A DNA stretch of 64,000 nt from Sterolibacterium sp964500605 (GCA_964500605.1 CAZCOS010000002.1:1-64000); one strand, 5' to 3'. Shown: positions 1 through 9,327, counted from the stretch's first letter. A program made the numbers and translations. The notes: generated by a model not told the origin, from the sequence alone.

Positions 1-2
1 TC

Positions 3-260
3 ACCTGCGTCAAGCCCAAGGCGACGCTGTACATGTTCCCACGACTTGATCCCAGGGTTTATCCGATTACCAACGATCAGGAATTCATTGCCGAACTGCT
101 GGTGGCTGAAAAAGTGTTGCTGGTTCAGGGGACTGGATTCAACTGGCCCAATCCCGACCATTTTCGTCTAGTGTTTTTGCCCAATACTGATGACCTTTCC
201 GAGGCCATCGGTCGCGTCGCCCGTTTTCTGGATGGCTATCGCAAACGTCATGGCACCTGA
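3..260 (+). CDS. alaC: Alanine-type aminotransferase, C-terminal end (5' truncated by window)
   Basis: The last 85 residues of a fold-type I, PLP-dependent aminotransferase; the reading frame is open from the window edge. The segment with FPRLDP, followed by LLVQGTGFNWPNPDHFR and RLVFLP, is the C-terminal small domain of the AlaA/AlaC/AlaT group, which makes alanine from pyruvate and glutamate. The arginine in DHFRLVF is in the position that binds the substrate carboxylate in this family. Its TGA overlaps an ATG at 260 in the frame of hom, and alaC-hom-thrC is a common order in Betaproteobacteria. The catalytic lysine lies outside the window, so the exact substrate is inferred from similarity and context. 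Confidence 0.75.
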   Translation, partial: TCVKPKATLYMFPRLDPRVYPITNDQEFIAELLVAEKVLLVQGTGFNWPNPDHFRLVFLPNTDDLSEAIGRVARFLDGYRKRHGT

Positions 261-346
261 TGACTTCTGCGGCGCGGGCAGAGATTCCTCTCGGGTTTTT
301 CTTCCTCGCCGATCCTTTCAATCCTTACTCTTTCTCTGAAAAAACC

Positions 347-1660
347 ATGAAACCCATCCACGCAGGACTCCTCGGTATTGGCACGGTAGGTGGCGGAACC
401 TATACGGTTCTGGCCCGTAATGCTGAAGAAATCACCCGTCGCGCCGGGCGACCCATCCAGATCAGCGTCGTTGCGGATAAAAATCTGGAACTGGCCCGGC
501 AGGTCACCCAGGGCAAGGCCAGGGTGACGGAGGATGCCTTCAGCGTGGTGAGCGATCCGGAAGTCGATGTGGTCATCGAACTGATCGGTGGAACCGGTGT
601 GGCCCGGGAACTCGTGCTCAAGGCCATCGAAAACGGGAAGCATGTCGTGACCGCCAATAAGGCTTTGCTGGCCAAGCATGGCAACGAGATATTTTCAGCA
701 GCCCGTGCGAAGAACGTCATGATCGGCTTTGAAGCCGCCGTGGCAGGCGGGATCCCCATCATCAAGGCACTGCGTGAGGGCTTGACGGCCAACCGAATTC
801 AATGGGCGGCGGGCATCATCAATGGCACGACCAATTTCATTCTCTCCGAGATGCGCGATAAGGGCTTGCCCTTTGCCGAGGTGCTGAAGGAAGCGCAGCG
901 TCTGGGTTACGCTGAAGCCGACCCCACCTTCGATGTCGAAGGTGTGGACGCTGCACATAAGCTCACCATCATGGCTGCTATTGCCTTCGGGATTCCAATG
1001 CAGTTCGACAAGGCCCATGTGGAAGGCATCAGCCGCCTCGAAGCGGACGATATCCGTTATGCCGAACAGCTTGGTTATCGCATCAAACTGCTGGGGATTA
1101 CCAAGCGCAAGGAAAACGGGATCGAACTGCGGGTGCATCCCACCCTCATTCCGGCCAAACGGCTCATCGCCAATGTTGAAGGCGCGATGAATGCCGTGCT
1201 GGTACAAGGCGATGCCGTGGGCGCGACGCTCTATTACGGTAAAGGTGCAGGGGCCGAGCCCACCGCTTCGGCCGTGATTGCCGATCTCGTCGATGTGGCC
1301 CGCATGCAGATGGCAGATCCTGAACATCGTGTGCCCTATCTGGCTTTCCAGCCGCATGCCGTGCAGGACACGCCGATTCTGCCCCTGGCCGAAGTCCAGA
1401 CGCGTTATTACCTGCGCCTTCGGGTCGAAGACAAGCCTGGGGTACTGGCTGACATCACGCGCATTCTTGCCGACCAGAGCATTTCCATCGAAGCCATGAT
1501 CCAGCGCGAGCCCAGCGAAGGTGAGTCACAAACCGACATCATCATGCTGACGCACCAGACACGCGAAAAACAGATTGACGCAGCGATTGAACGGATTGCT
1601 GCATTGCCAGTCGTCAAGCGCGAAATCATCCGCCTGCGATTGGAAGAACTGGATAAATAA
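347..1660 (+). CDS. hom: Homoserine dehydrogenase
   Basis: Cytosolic enzyme that reduces aspartate semialdehyde to homoserine, the branch point to threonine and methionine. The N-terminus has the NAD(P)-binding glycine motif GIGTVGGGTY (about residues 8-17), the middle has the substrate/catalytic domain (GFEAAVAGGIPII, INGTTNFIL), and from about residue 353 there is an ACT domain (VEDKPGVLADIT), which in this family senses threonine. From the ATG at 347 the product is 437 residues, the usual length. An in-frame ATG at 260 overlaps the preceding stop and would add 29 residues unlike the family, so I prefer 347. thrC follows after a gap holding a REP-like repeat. Confidence 0.95.
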   Translation: MKPIHAGLLGIGTVGGGTYTVLARNAEEITRRAGRPIQISVVADKNLELARQVTQGKARVTEDAFSVVSDPEVDVVIELIGGTGVARELVLKAIENGKHVVTANKALLAKHGNEIFSAARAKNVMIGFEAAVAGGIPIIKALREGLTANRIQWAAGIINGTTNFILSEMRDKGLPFAEVLKEAQRLGYAEADPTFDVEGVDAAHKLTIMAAIAFGIPMQFDKAHVEGISRLEADDIRYAEQLGYRIKLLGITKRKENGIELRVHPTLIPAKRLIANVEGAMNAVLVQGDAVGATLYYGKGAGAEPTASAVIADLVDVARMQMADPEHRVPYLAFQPHAVQDTPILPLAEVQTRYYLRLRVEDKPGVLADITRILADQSISIEAMIQREPSEGESQTDIIMLTHQTREKQIDAAIERIAALPVVKREIIRLRLEELDK

Positions 1661-1683
1661 AAGACGCGCTGATCAGATCGAAT

Positions 1684-1745
1684 TCGTTCGCGTTGGGCCC
1701 TTCAACAAGCTCAGAACGAACGGAATCAATCAGTGCTTCCTGAAC
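1684..1745 (+). repeat. REP-like stem-loop repeat, copy A
   Basis: Imperfect inverted repeat in the hom-thrC gap: outer arms ATTCGTTCG and CGAACGGAAT enclose CTTCAACAAGCTCAG. The segment from about 1699 matches 49176-49220 over some 45 bases with roughly nine differences. The core CTTCGACAAGCTCAGG(R)CGAACGG resembles REP elements scattered in many proteobacterial genomes. It ends in CGGAATCAATCAG, a variant of a shorter motif found four more times in this window. Confidence 0.65.
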
Positions 1746-1774
1746 ACCCTACGCACGTCTGACGAAAGATTTTC

Positions 1775-3214
1775 ATGCGCTACATCAGCACCCGGGGCCA
1801 TTCCCCTGCCAAAACTTTCACGGAAATCCTGCTCGCTGGTCTTGCACCCGATGGCGGGCTTTATCTGCCGGAAACCTACCCGCAAGTCACGAAAGCCGAG
1901 CTGGCCCAGTGGCGTGCGCTTTCCTATGCGGATCTGGCATTTGAGGTGCTGAGCAAGTTCATCACCGACATTCCTGCGGCCGATCTGAAAACGTTGGTGT
2001 CCCGCACCTATACCGCTGCCGTGTATTGCAACACGCGTCCGGGCGAGGCAGCAGAGAATGCTGCGCAGATCACCCCGCTACGCACGCTGGAACCCGGGCT
2101 GCATATCCTTGAGCTGTCCAACGGCCCGACGCTGGCCTTCAAGGACATGGCCATGCAGCTCTTGGGCAATTTGTTCGAATTCACGCTGGCCAAGACGGGA
2201 GCTGAGCTCAACATCCTCGGGGCAACTTCGGGGGATACGGGCTCTTCCGCAGAGTACGCCATGCGTGGCAAGCGCGGTATTCGCGTTTTCATGCTTTCGC
2301 CGCATGGCAAGATGAGCCGCTTCCAGACGGCGCAGATGTTTTCATTGCAGGATGAAAACATTCACAACATCGCCGTCAAGGGTGTTTTTGACGATTGTCA
2401 GGACATGGTGAAGGCTGTCAGCAATGACCACGCTTTCAAGGAAAAATATCGGATCGGCACGGTCAATTCGATCAACTGGGCGCGTGTTGCCGCGCAGGTC
2501 GTGTATTACTTCAAGGGTTATTTCGCCGCGACGCAGACGAATGACGAAACCGTGAGTTTCAGCGTTCCTTCCGGAAATTTCGGCAATATCTGTGCCGGTC
2601 ATATTGCCCGCATGATGGGGCTACCCATTCGTAAGCTGGTACTGGCGACCAATGAAAACGATGTGCTCGACGAATTTTTTCGGACGGGAGCCTATCGACC
2701 ACGCGGTACGGCGCAGACCTTCCACACCAGCAGCCCTTCGATGGACATTTCCAAAGCCTCGAATTTCGAGCGTTTCGTCTTCGATCTCGTGGGTCGCGAT
2801 GCCGCCACGGTGCGTGAACTCTGGGGGAAGGTGGACGCCGGGGGAGCCTTCGAACTGGCAGGAACACCCCACTTCGCGCGTCTGGGCGAATACGGTTTTG
2901 TCTCGGGTTGCAGTACCCATGCCGACCGTTTGGCCACCATCCGTGAAACGCGAAACAAGTATGGTGTCATGATCGACACCCATACGGCAGACGGACTCAA
3001 GGTTGCCCTTGAACACCGCGAGGCCGGTGTGCCCATGATTTGTCTAGAAACTGCGCAGGCGTGCAAGTTTGCCGACACCATTCAAGAAGCACTGGGTTGC
3101 GAGGCGCAGCGCCCGGTGGCCATGGAGGGTATCGAAAAGCTGCCACAACGCTTTGAAGTCATGGAAGCGAATGCGCAAGCCATCAAGGATTACGTCGCCC
3201 GGCACGCGGTCTGA
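1775..3214 (+). CDS. thrC: Threonine synthase
   Basis: PLP-dependent lyase converting O-phosphohomoserine to threonine. At 479 residues it belongs to the long threonine synthase class. It begins MRYISTRG, as usual for the family, and contains NGPTLAFKDMAM, whose lysine (about residue 123) binds PLP, and the phosphate-binding stretch ATSGDTGSSA. The motif SVPSGNFGNICAG is also intact. It lies 114 bases after hom and completes the homoserine-to-threonine branch except for homoserine kinase, which is not in the window. Start chosen at the family-conserved MRYISTRG; no competing ATG is closer to a ribosome-binding site. Confidence 0.95.
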   Translation: MRYISTRGHSPAKTFTEILLAGLAPDGGLYLPETYPQVTKAELAQWRALSYADLAFEVLSKFITDIPAADLKTLVSRTYTAAVYCNTRPGEAAENAAQITPLRTLEPGLHILELSNGPTLAFKDMAMQLLGNLFEFTLAKTGAELNILGATSGDTGSSAEYAMRGKRGIRVFMLSPHGKMSRFQTAQMFSLQDENIHNIAVKGVFDDCQDMVKAVSNDHAFKEKYRIGTVNSINWARVAAQVVYYFKGYFAATQTNDETVSFSVPSGNFGNICAGHIARMMGLPIRKLVLATNENDVLDEFFRTGAYRPRGTAQTFHTSSPSMDISKASNFERFVFDLVGRDAATVRELWGKVDAGGAFELAGTPHFARLGEYGFVSGCSTHADRLATIRETRNKYGVMIDTHTADGLKVALEHREAGVPMICLETAQACKFADTIQEALGCEAQRPVAMEGIEKLPQRFEVMEANAQAIKDYVARHAV

Positions 3215-3268
3215 GCCACGAATTTGAGCACAATCCGGGGAATATCCAGGTGATGGAGGCTGGGGGGC

Positions 3269-4198
3269 ATGGGCGAAAATTGCGGGCATTCTCATCATCA
3301 TGCACATCATGTTCACCCCGCCCCGCGTGAAGGGCACGGCCGTGCCTTCTTGATCGGCATCCTCCTCAATACCGCCTTCGTTCTCATCGAATGGGGTTTC
3401 GGGGTTGCGTCCCTATCCCTGGCCCTGATTGCGGATGCCGTTCATAACCTGAGTGATGTCCTGAGCCTTATTCTGGCTTGGGGTGCGGCGGTGCTGGCGC
3501 GGCGACTGCCGAGCGAACGCTTTACTTATGGTCTGCGTGCTTCCTCGATTCTGGGCGCGTTGGCCAATTCTATCCTGCTATTGCTCGTGACGGGCGGGCT
3601 GGCCTGGGAAGCCGTGGAGAGCCTACGAACCCCTCATGCTACCCATGGGGGGACCGTGATGATCGTCGCGTTTTGCGGTGTCCTCATCAACGGTTTGACG
3701 GCCTGGCTATTCATGGCGGGTAGCCAGCATGATCTCAACATTCGGGGTGCGTATCTGCACATGCTGGCTGACGCCGCCGTGTCGCTGGGCGTGGTCATTG
3801 CTGGGGGGCTGGTCATGCTGACCGGTTGGAGGTGGCTGGACCCGCTGGTGACGCTCCTGCTGGTTGTCGTCATCACTTGGGGAACATGGTCATTGCTGCG
3901 CGAATCCGTCCGTCTGGCCTCGCAGGGTGTGCCCTCGGGCATCCTCATGACGGAGGTACGGGACTATCTGGCCGGCTTGCCTGACGTAAAGGGCGTGCAT
4001 GATCTGCACATCTGGGGCATGAGTACGTCGGAAAACGCACTCACAGCCCATCTCATTTGTCCGGAAGGACATCCGGGCGACAGTTTTCTCCAGCAGCTTT
4101 CACACGACATCGAAAAACGGTTCGGCATCCATCACGTTACCATCCAGATTGAGACTGGCGGGGCGGGGGAATGCCGGACATATTCGGCTTGCCGCTGA
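3269..4198 (+). CDS. Cation diffusion facilitator (CDF) metal exporter
   Basis: Inner-membrane antiporter of the CDF/ZnT family that exports divalent metals such as Zn, Co or Cd in exchange for protons. The 309-residue protein has a histidine-rich cytoplasmic N-terminus (HSHHHAHHVH, about residues 7-16), six predicted membrane helices, and the paired metal-site motifs HNLSD in helix 2 and HMLAD in helix 5. A C-terminal cytoplasmic domain (VKGVHDLHIWGM) is present. The HNLSD plus HMLAD pattern fits the CzcD/ZitB-like zinc group, though the His-rich tail also occurs in the DmeF group, so the metal is uncertain. It follows thrC by 54 bases and converges on the SDR gene. Confidence 0.9.
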   Translation: MGENCGHSHHHAHHVHPAPREGHGRAFLIGILLNTAFVLIEWGFGVASLSLALIADAVHNLSDVLSLILAWGAAVLARRLPSERFTYGLRASSILGALANSILLLLVTGGLAWEAVESLRTPHATHGGTVMIVAFCGVLINGLTAWLFMAGSQHDLNIRGAYLHMLADAAVSLGVVIAGGLVMLTGWRWLDPLVTLLLVVVITWGTWSLLRESVRLASQGVPSGILMTEVRDYLAGLPDVKGVHDLHIWGMSTSENALTAHLICPEGHPGDSFLQQLSHDIEKRFGIHHVTIQIETGGAGECRTYSACR

Positions 4199-4220
4199 GC
4201 ATTGCACGAATCCGGATGCT

Positions 4221-4994
4221 TCAAGCATGTACGCCGCCATCGATGCGGATGATTTCCCCGGTCATGTGGGCCCCATCTTCCGAAGCCAGCATGGCGATGA
4301 CCCCGGCGACGTTTTCCGGTGTGCCGAAGCGGGTGATTGGCGTGAGGTGGGCAAAGAGCCGTGTGTCGGCGTCTTCCGGCAGTCCGGCGGGGGTTCCTTC
4401 GACGAGTGGCGTCATGATGCCGCCGGGTGCGACGGCATTGACGCGTACGCCCTGTTTGAGATATTCCCAGGCCAGGGCATGGGTGAGTGCCGCCACGCCG
4501 CCCTTGCTGGCGGAGTAGCCCGCCATGTAGGGATGCCCGAAATAGGCTGAGGTGGAGGCCGCATTGACAATGTTGCCGCGTGTTTTCAGTAGATGCGGCA
4601 GGGCTTCGCGACAGCACAGGAAAGTGCCGACGAGATTGACCTGGAGAATGTCGAGAAAACTTTGCAGCGTGGTTTCGGTGGTGTGAGAAGAACGCAGGAA
4701 CCCCGCCATGTTGACCAGTACATCCAGTCGCCCGGTTTGCCCGATGAAATCGGCGAAGGCCTGTTGAATGGCCGCTTCGTCTGCGACAGAAGCCACGGCA
4801 GCATGCGCTTTCCCATTGTGTGCGGACTGGCTCGCAGCCTTTTCCAGCGTTTGAGCCAGCCCCTCTTCCGAAAGATCGAGCCCCAGAACTTGCGCGCCTT
4901 CGGAAACGAGGCGGACGACCGTCGCCTGACCGATGCCTGAAGCGGCTCCAGTGACGATGGCGGTTTTATTGGCAAAACGGGGGGCGGTGGTCAT
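4221..4994 (-). CDS. Short-chain dehydrogenase/reductase (SDR)
   Basis: Classical SDR of 257 residues with a Rossmann fold. It has the cofactor motif TGAASGIG (about residues 15-22), the NMAG variant of NNAG, a serine before the active site (NAASTSAYFG), and the catalytic YSASKGG (about 160-166), followed by PGGIMTPLVEG. The family includes 3-oxoacyl-ACP reductases and many alcohol or sugar dehydrogenases, and the substrate cannot be read from sequence. It is divergent from ispD with 109 bases between them and convergent with the CDF gene; nothing nearby ties it to a pathway. Confidence 0.85.
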   Translation of the reverse strand: MTTAPRFANKTAIVTGAASGIGQATVVRLVSEGAQVLGLDLSEEGLAQTLEKAASQSAHNGKAHAAVASVADEAAIQQAFADFIGQTGRLDVLVNMAGFLRSSHTTETTLQSFLDILQVNLVGTFLCCREALPHLLKTRGNIVNAASTSAYFGHPYMAGYSASKGGVAALTHALAWEYLKQGVRVNAVAPGGIMTPLVEGTPAGLPEDADTRLFAHLTPITRFGTPENVAGVIAMLASEDGAHMTGEIIRIDGGVHA

Positions 4995-5079
4995 GATGGA
5001 GGAATCCTTTTCGGGAATGAGGGAAGAAGGAGGGATCGTTCGGTTTGAGAGCGCGTTGTGTGGTGTGGCTTGCAGGGAG

Positions 5080-5098
5080 GATTCTAGACTTTAGAATC
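5080..5098. promoter_or_regulatory. Inverted repeat upstream of ispD
   Basis: GATTCTA (5080-5086) and TAGAATC (5092-5098) form perfect 7-base arms around GACTT. The repeat ends six bases before the ispD start, in the intergenic region shared with the divergent SDR gene. It could be an operator or a hairpin that shapes ispD translation; no known regulator motif is recognised. Confidence 0.4.
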
Positions 5099-5103
5099 GC
5101 GGA

Positions 5104-5862
5104 ATGAATTCATCCACTTTTCCCCCGTCTTCTCCCTTTTCTTCGACACAAGCCGCCCGCTTTTTCGCGCTGGTACCTGCAGCGGGCAGCGGGACGCGAA
5201 TGGGAAGCGAGCGTCCGAAGCAATACCTTCAGTTGCTTGGTAAGCCCTTGATTCATCATGCCTTGCTGGCACTTTGCAAGGTTCATCGTCTTAGTCGTGT
5301 TTATGTTGTTCTGTCACCGGAAGATGCGCAGTGGCGGCAGCACGATTGGTCGGTATTGGGTGAGAAATTGACTCCCCTTTATTGTGGAGGAAAGACGCGT
5401 GCGGCCTCGGTTAAGAATGGCCTGCGTGCCATTGCTCCCCAACTTCATCCACAGGATTGGGTCCTGGTCCATGATGCGGCGCGTCCTTGTTTGGCCCCAT
5501 GGCATGTTGATGCCCTGATCGACGGCGTTTGTCGAGATGGGCATGAGGATGGAGGATTGCTGGCTTTGCCCGTGGCGGATACCTTGAAACGAGCGGATTC
5601 AACGGGCCACATCGTGACGACTGTGCCACGCAGTGATCTCTGGCAGGCGCAGACGCCGCAGATGTTTCGTCATGCTTACTTGCGCCGTGCTCTGGAGAGC
5701 ACCGAAAACCTGGGTAGCATCACGGACGAGGCCAGTGCCATGGAGGCCCAGGGGTTTCGGCCCCGTCTGGTCATGTCTGATCCAACCAATCTGAAAGTGA
5801 CGTATCCGCTTGATCTCAATCTGGCCGAGTGGATTTTGCAGCATCGCGGAGAATTGCCATGA
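5104..5862 (+). CDS. ispD: 2-C-methyl-D-erythritol 4-phosphate cytidylyltransferase
   Basis: Third enzyme of the MEP isoprenoid pathway, joining CMP from CTP to methylerythritol phosphate. The nucleotide-binding motif PAAGSGTRMGSERPKQY lies at about residues 25-41; further family blocks are VLVHDAARPC and the C-terminal SDPTNLKVTYPLDL. The first 20 residues (Ser/Pro-rich) are longer than in E. coli IspD, so a later start is possible, but no better ATG is available before the conserved block. ispF follows with an ATGA overlap, as in many proteobacteria; dxs and ispA of the same pathway lie about 8 kb away. Confidence 0.95.
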   Translation: MNSSTFPPSSPFSSTQAARFFALVPAAGSGTRMGSERPKQYLQLLGKPLIHHALLALCKVHRLSRVYVVLSPEDAQWRQHDWSVLGEKLTPLYCGGKTRAASVKNGLRAIAPQLHPQDWVLVHDAARPCLAPWHVDALIDGVCRDGHEDGGLLALPVADTLKRADSTGHIVTTVPRSDLWQAQTPQMFRHAYLRRALESTENLGSITDEASAMEAQGFRPRLVMSDPTNLKVTYPLDLNLAEWILQHRGELP

Positions 5863-6362
5863 ACAAGCTCGTTTCCCCCCCTCCATTCCGAATCGGCCAG
5901 GGTTTTGATGTTCATGCCTTTGCACCGGACCGGAAGCTGATTCTCGGAGGGGTCGAGATTCCCCATCCCATGGGCTTGCTCGGGCATTCCGATGCCGATG
6001 TGCTGCTACATGCAGTGACGGATGCCTTACTGGGGGCAGCCGGTCTGGGAGACATTGGTCGTCTTTACCCGGATCACGATCCGCAGTATGCGGGTGCGGA
6101 TAGCCGGGTTCTACTGCGTGGCGCGCTCTTGGCGGTACATCGCGCAGGCTGGCGTGTTGGTAATGTGGATGCCACCATCATCGCTCAGCTTCCAAAGATT
6201 TCGCCATACGCACCGAAAATGCGGGATCACCTCGCTGAAGATTTGCAGGTTGCGCCAGAAGCCGTGAACATCAAGGGGAAAACAACCGAGCGATTAGGCT
6301 TTACGGGGCGAGGCGAGGGGATGGCGGCCGAAGCCATTGTCCTGCTGGTTCAGTCGTTGTAG
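5859..6362 (+). CDS. ispF: 2-C-methyl-D-erythritol 2,4-cyclodiphosphate synthase
   Basis: Trimeric zinc enzyme of the MEP pathway that cyclises CDP-methylerythritol phosphate with release of CMP. It shows the start motif RIGQGFDVHAF with the metal ligands Asp and His, LLGHSDADVLLHAVTDALLG with the third ligand, and the C-terminal IKGKTTERLGFTGRGEG. The start at 5859 overlaps the ispD stop (ATGA) and gives 167 residues, close to the family norm; a longer in-frame extension to 5829 lies inside ispD and is not conserved. Confidence 0.95.
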   Translation: MNKLVSPPPFRIGQGFDVHAFAPDRKLILGGVEIPHPMGLLGHSDADVLLHAVTDALLGAAGLGDIGRLYPDHDPQYAGADSRVLLRGALLAVHRAGWRVGNVDATIIAQLPKISPYAPKMRDHLAEDLQVAPEAVNIKGKTTERLGFTGRGEGMAAEAIVLLVQSL

Positions 6363-6651
6363 CCAGGAACTGAGCACGGGTCATCCAGGAAACCGTAGTC
6401 TGCGACGAGCCAAATTTAGGTAACTCCGGCTTGAAAAATTGGGTAACGATCTCGCAAATACCGCACGAACAGGCCGCGTGACTGGGAGGGTTCTGCATTT
6501 TCCGATGTGAAAATTGTGTATTATCCAAAGCCTGCAGCAGGCCATGACGCCCGGATTTGTCGGGCGCGTTTCTTGTTTCTCCCCACGTTTTTTTTACCCC
6601 GGCTCTCTTGGTCGCCTTCTCTTTTGCCGGGCATGTCCTGAAGAACGCCCC
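6363..6651 (+). other. Intergenic region before the cyclic-di-GMP gene
   Basis: 289 bases between ispF and the preferred start at 6652. The downstream frame stays open back to an ATG at 6514, but those 46 codons are Cys/Phe/Arg-rich and match no domain. I see no clear terminator, RNA gene or palindrome here. Confidence 0.5.
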
Positions 6652-9327
6652 ATGAAACCCTTGAACCCTTCCGCATCGGATCAGGAAAAATTGCTCAGCA
6701 AGACCGCATTGGCCGAAAAGCCTTTGCGGCTATTGCTTTGTTCGACGATGCCGGGGGCACTGGAAAATTTGGGTTCAGGCCTGCAGGAATGTGGTGGTTT
6801 TGAGGTTAAGGGAACCCTTGTTTCCTCGCAGGAGGCTCTGGAGGAGCAGCTTTCCAATTTTTCTCAACAGGAACAGGATGTCCTCGTGATTTGCCACCCG
6901 TTGCAGGGGGGGGCGTTGAATGAACTCCTGGCCGTGGTTGTCCGACTTGCCCCGGATTTACCCGTCCTGGTCGTGGCAGATGGGCTGGATGATGCACAGG
7001 TCGTTGAAGCAATGCGTGCAGGGGCAAGCGATGTGATCCCGCGTGAGCCACGGCCTGCTCGTCTGGCCATGGCTATCCGTCGGGAATGGTTGGCTTCACA
7101 GTTGCAGCACCAACGCTTGCAGGCGCGGGAAGTGGCACGGGAAGCCATGGCTGCGCAGATCAATGCGATCAATCGCTTTCGCCGTTTGACTGAGGCCATT
7201 CCGGAATGCGTATGGGTACTGGATCTGGACGAAGGCCGGATGAGCTTTGTCAGCAGTGCTTACGAGCGGATCTGGGGGAGCAGTGTTCAAGACCTGCTTG
7301 ATGATCGCCTGGATTGGCTCCGTTATGTGCATCCGGACGATCAGCAACGGATGAAACATTTGCGTGGCCAGTCTTCACAGGGCGGCCTGGATACCGAATT
7401 TCGCGTCGTCCGGGCAAATGGCGAAATTCGCTGGTTGCACCTGGTGACCTTCCCGATCCATGATTCCACGGGGCGTTTGCAGAGTATCGGAGGTGTGGCT
7501 GCCGACATCACGGGCTTTATCCTGCAGCGTGAGGAACTTCAGGCCGCTCTGGCCGAACAGAAGCACCGCTCTGAAGTCCAGCGTTCCATCCTGGATGCGC
7601 TTCCTGCCGATGTGGCCTTATTGGACGAAAATGGTCTCATTACCGAGGTTAATGATAGTTGGGACAAGAATTCATTGATCGAAGGCTGGCAGCAATATGC
7701 ATTGGGTCGATGCTATCTGGAAACCATTGAAGCCGCTTTGAGTCGGCCTCGCCTCGATTCAGCCCGTCGTCAAGACATGCAGAGATTTCTTGATGAATTG
7801 CGTGGTCTTCTGGCGGGGGGGTATGAACCTGTTTCGCGTATTTATCCAACCCGCCCGATAGAAGGGCAGGGGCAGCGGTGGTATCGCGTGAACATTGCGC
7901 CCATGCATACACAAACCCGTCGCGGTGCGGTGGTGATGCATGTTGAAATCACCGAAAGCATGCTGGCGGAACAGCGTCTTTTGCAATTGTCCCAATATGA
8001 CAGCCTGACCTTGTTGCCCAATCGGGTATTGTGTCGAGACCGCCTGATGCTGGCTTTGGCCAATGCGCGGCGACATCAATCGGCTGTGGCGGTTTGCCAC
8101 CTTGACCTTGACCGGTTCAAGGTGGTCAATGAAACCCTGGGGCATCAGGCGGGTGACCAACTTCTGCTGGAAGTGGTGGAACGTATCAAGGGCTGTATCC
8201 GGGATAGCGATACACTGGGCCGCTTCGGGGGGGACAAATTTGTCTTGCTGCTGCCGGAGCTGAATGAACAGATCGATTCTTCTGTCATTGCCGAGAGGAT
8301 CATCGAATCCTTATCTGCTCCTTTCATGGTTAACGGCAATGAGCTGTTCATCAGTGTCAGCATCGGTATCGCCCTCTTCCCCGAGGATGCGTCGGATGAA
8401 GACACTTTGCTGCGTAATGCCGAAACGGCGATGTATCGCGTCAAGGAAAGCGGACGTAATCATTACCAGTTTTTCACGGCCGAGATGAACAAACAGGCCA
8501 TGGCGGCCCTCGTGCTGGAGCGCGATCTGCGTCACGCCATCGACAAGGAGGAATTCGTTCTTCATTACCAGCCCAAGGTGAGCTGCCGTCATGGTGGTAT
8601 TGTCGGTTTCGAGGCCCTTTTGCGCTGGAAACATCCCCAAAGAGGCATGGTTTCCCCTGCGGAATTCATCCCCATGCTGGAGGAAACCGGCTTGATCGTT
8701 CCCGTCGGTGCCTGGGTTCTCGAGACGGCGTGTCGGCAAGCGCAACAGTGGCTGGGAGCAGGACTTGGTCCCTTGAGTGTGGCGGTCAACGTTTCTGGCA
8801 AACAAATGCACCAGGAATTGTGTGCGACAGTGCAGTCTGCCCTGAATGACAGTGGATTGCCGCCCGAATGTCTGGAGCTGGAGCTGACGGAAAGCTATTT
8901 GATGCACGACGCCGAAAACATTATCAGCACTTTGCGTGATCTGAAGGCGATGAATATCGCCATTTCGGTTGACGATTTTGGAACGGGTTATTCCAGCCTG
9001 GCTTATCTCAAGCGGTTTCCATTGGATACGCTCAAGGTGGATCGGGCTTTCGTCAAGGACATCACCACCGATGCCAACGATGTCATCATCAACCGCGCCA
9101 TCATCAATCTGGCACATGGATTTGATCTCGGCGTGGTTGCCGAGGGAGTTGAAACCGGGGAGCAGTTGGCTTTGTTGATCGAGAATAACTGCGATGTCAT
9201 TCAAGGCTTCTATTTCAGTCGCCCCCTCCCTCCTGAAGAGGCGACCCGCTTGTTGAAGGAAGGACGTCGGCTGGAGCCGCTCCCCTTTGTCGAACAGGGC
9301 CACACTTTTCCCGGGAGTGCTTCATGA
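6652..9327 (+). CDS. PAS-GGDEF-EAL protein, cyclic-di-GMP turnover
   Basis: Cytosolic signalling protein of 891 residues from the ATG at 6652. Order: a receiver-like N-terminal domain without a clear phospho-acceptor (about 20-140), two PAS regions (about 180-300 and 305-445), GGDEF (about 446-610) and EAL (about 630-880). The cyclase signature reads GGDKF instead of GGDEF, which removes a catalytic acidic residue, while the RxxD inhibitory site five residues upstream is kept. The EAL domain keeps EALLRW, NVSGKQ, ELTES, DDFGTGYSSL, AEGVET and QGFYFSRPL, so it looks like an active phosphodiesterase. Inference: mainly a c-di-GMP hydrolase with a regulatory GGDEF domain. The next gene overlaps by ATGA. 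Confidence 0.9.
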   Translation: MKPLNPSASDQEKLLSKTALAEKPLRLLLCSTMPGALENLGSGLQECGGFEVKGTLVSSQEALEEQLSNFSQQEQDVLVICHPLQGGALNELLAVVVRLAPDLPVLVVADGLDDAQVVEAMRAGASDVIPREPRPARLAMAIRREWLASQLQHQRLQAREVAREAMAAQINAINRFRRLTEAIPECVWVLDLDEGRMSFVSSAYERIWGSSVQDLLDDRLDWLRYVHPDDQQRMKHLRGQSSQGGLDTEFRVVRANGEIRWLHLVTFPIHDSTGRLQSIGGVAADITGFILQREELQAALAEQKHRSEVQRSILDALPADVALLDENGLITEVNDSWDKNSLIEGWQQYALGRCYLETIEAALSRPRLDSARRQDMQRFLDELRGLLAGGYEPVSRIYPTRPIEGQGQRWYRVNIAPMHTQTRRGAVVMHVEITESMLAEQRLLQLSQYDSLTLLPNRVLCRDRLMLALANARRHQSAVAVCHLDLDRFKVVNETLGHQAGDQLLLEVVERIKGCIRDSDTLGRFGGDKFVLLLPELNEQIDSSVIAERIIESLSAPFMVNGNELFISVSIGIALFPEDASDEDTLLRNAETAMYRVKESGRNHYQFFTAEMNKQAMAALVLERDLRHAIDKEEFVLHYQPKVSCRHGGIVGFEALLRWKHPQRGMVSPAEFIPMLEETGLIVPVGAWVLETACRQAQQWLGAGLGPLSVAVNVSGKQMHQELCATVQSALNDSGLPPECLELELTESYLMHDAENIISTLRDLKAMNIAISVDDFGTGYSSLAYLKRFPLDTLKVDRAFVKDITTDANDVIINRAIINLAHGFDLGVVAEGVETGEQLALLIENNCDVIQGFYFSRPLPPEEATRLLKEGRRLEPLPFVEQGHTFPGSAS

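Noticed and set aside
260..346. N-terminal extension of homoserine dehydrogenase from the overlapping ATG
   Set aside because: The 29 residues do not match the family and the ATG at 347 starts exactly at the conserved MKPIHAGLLGIG.
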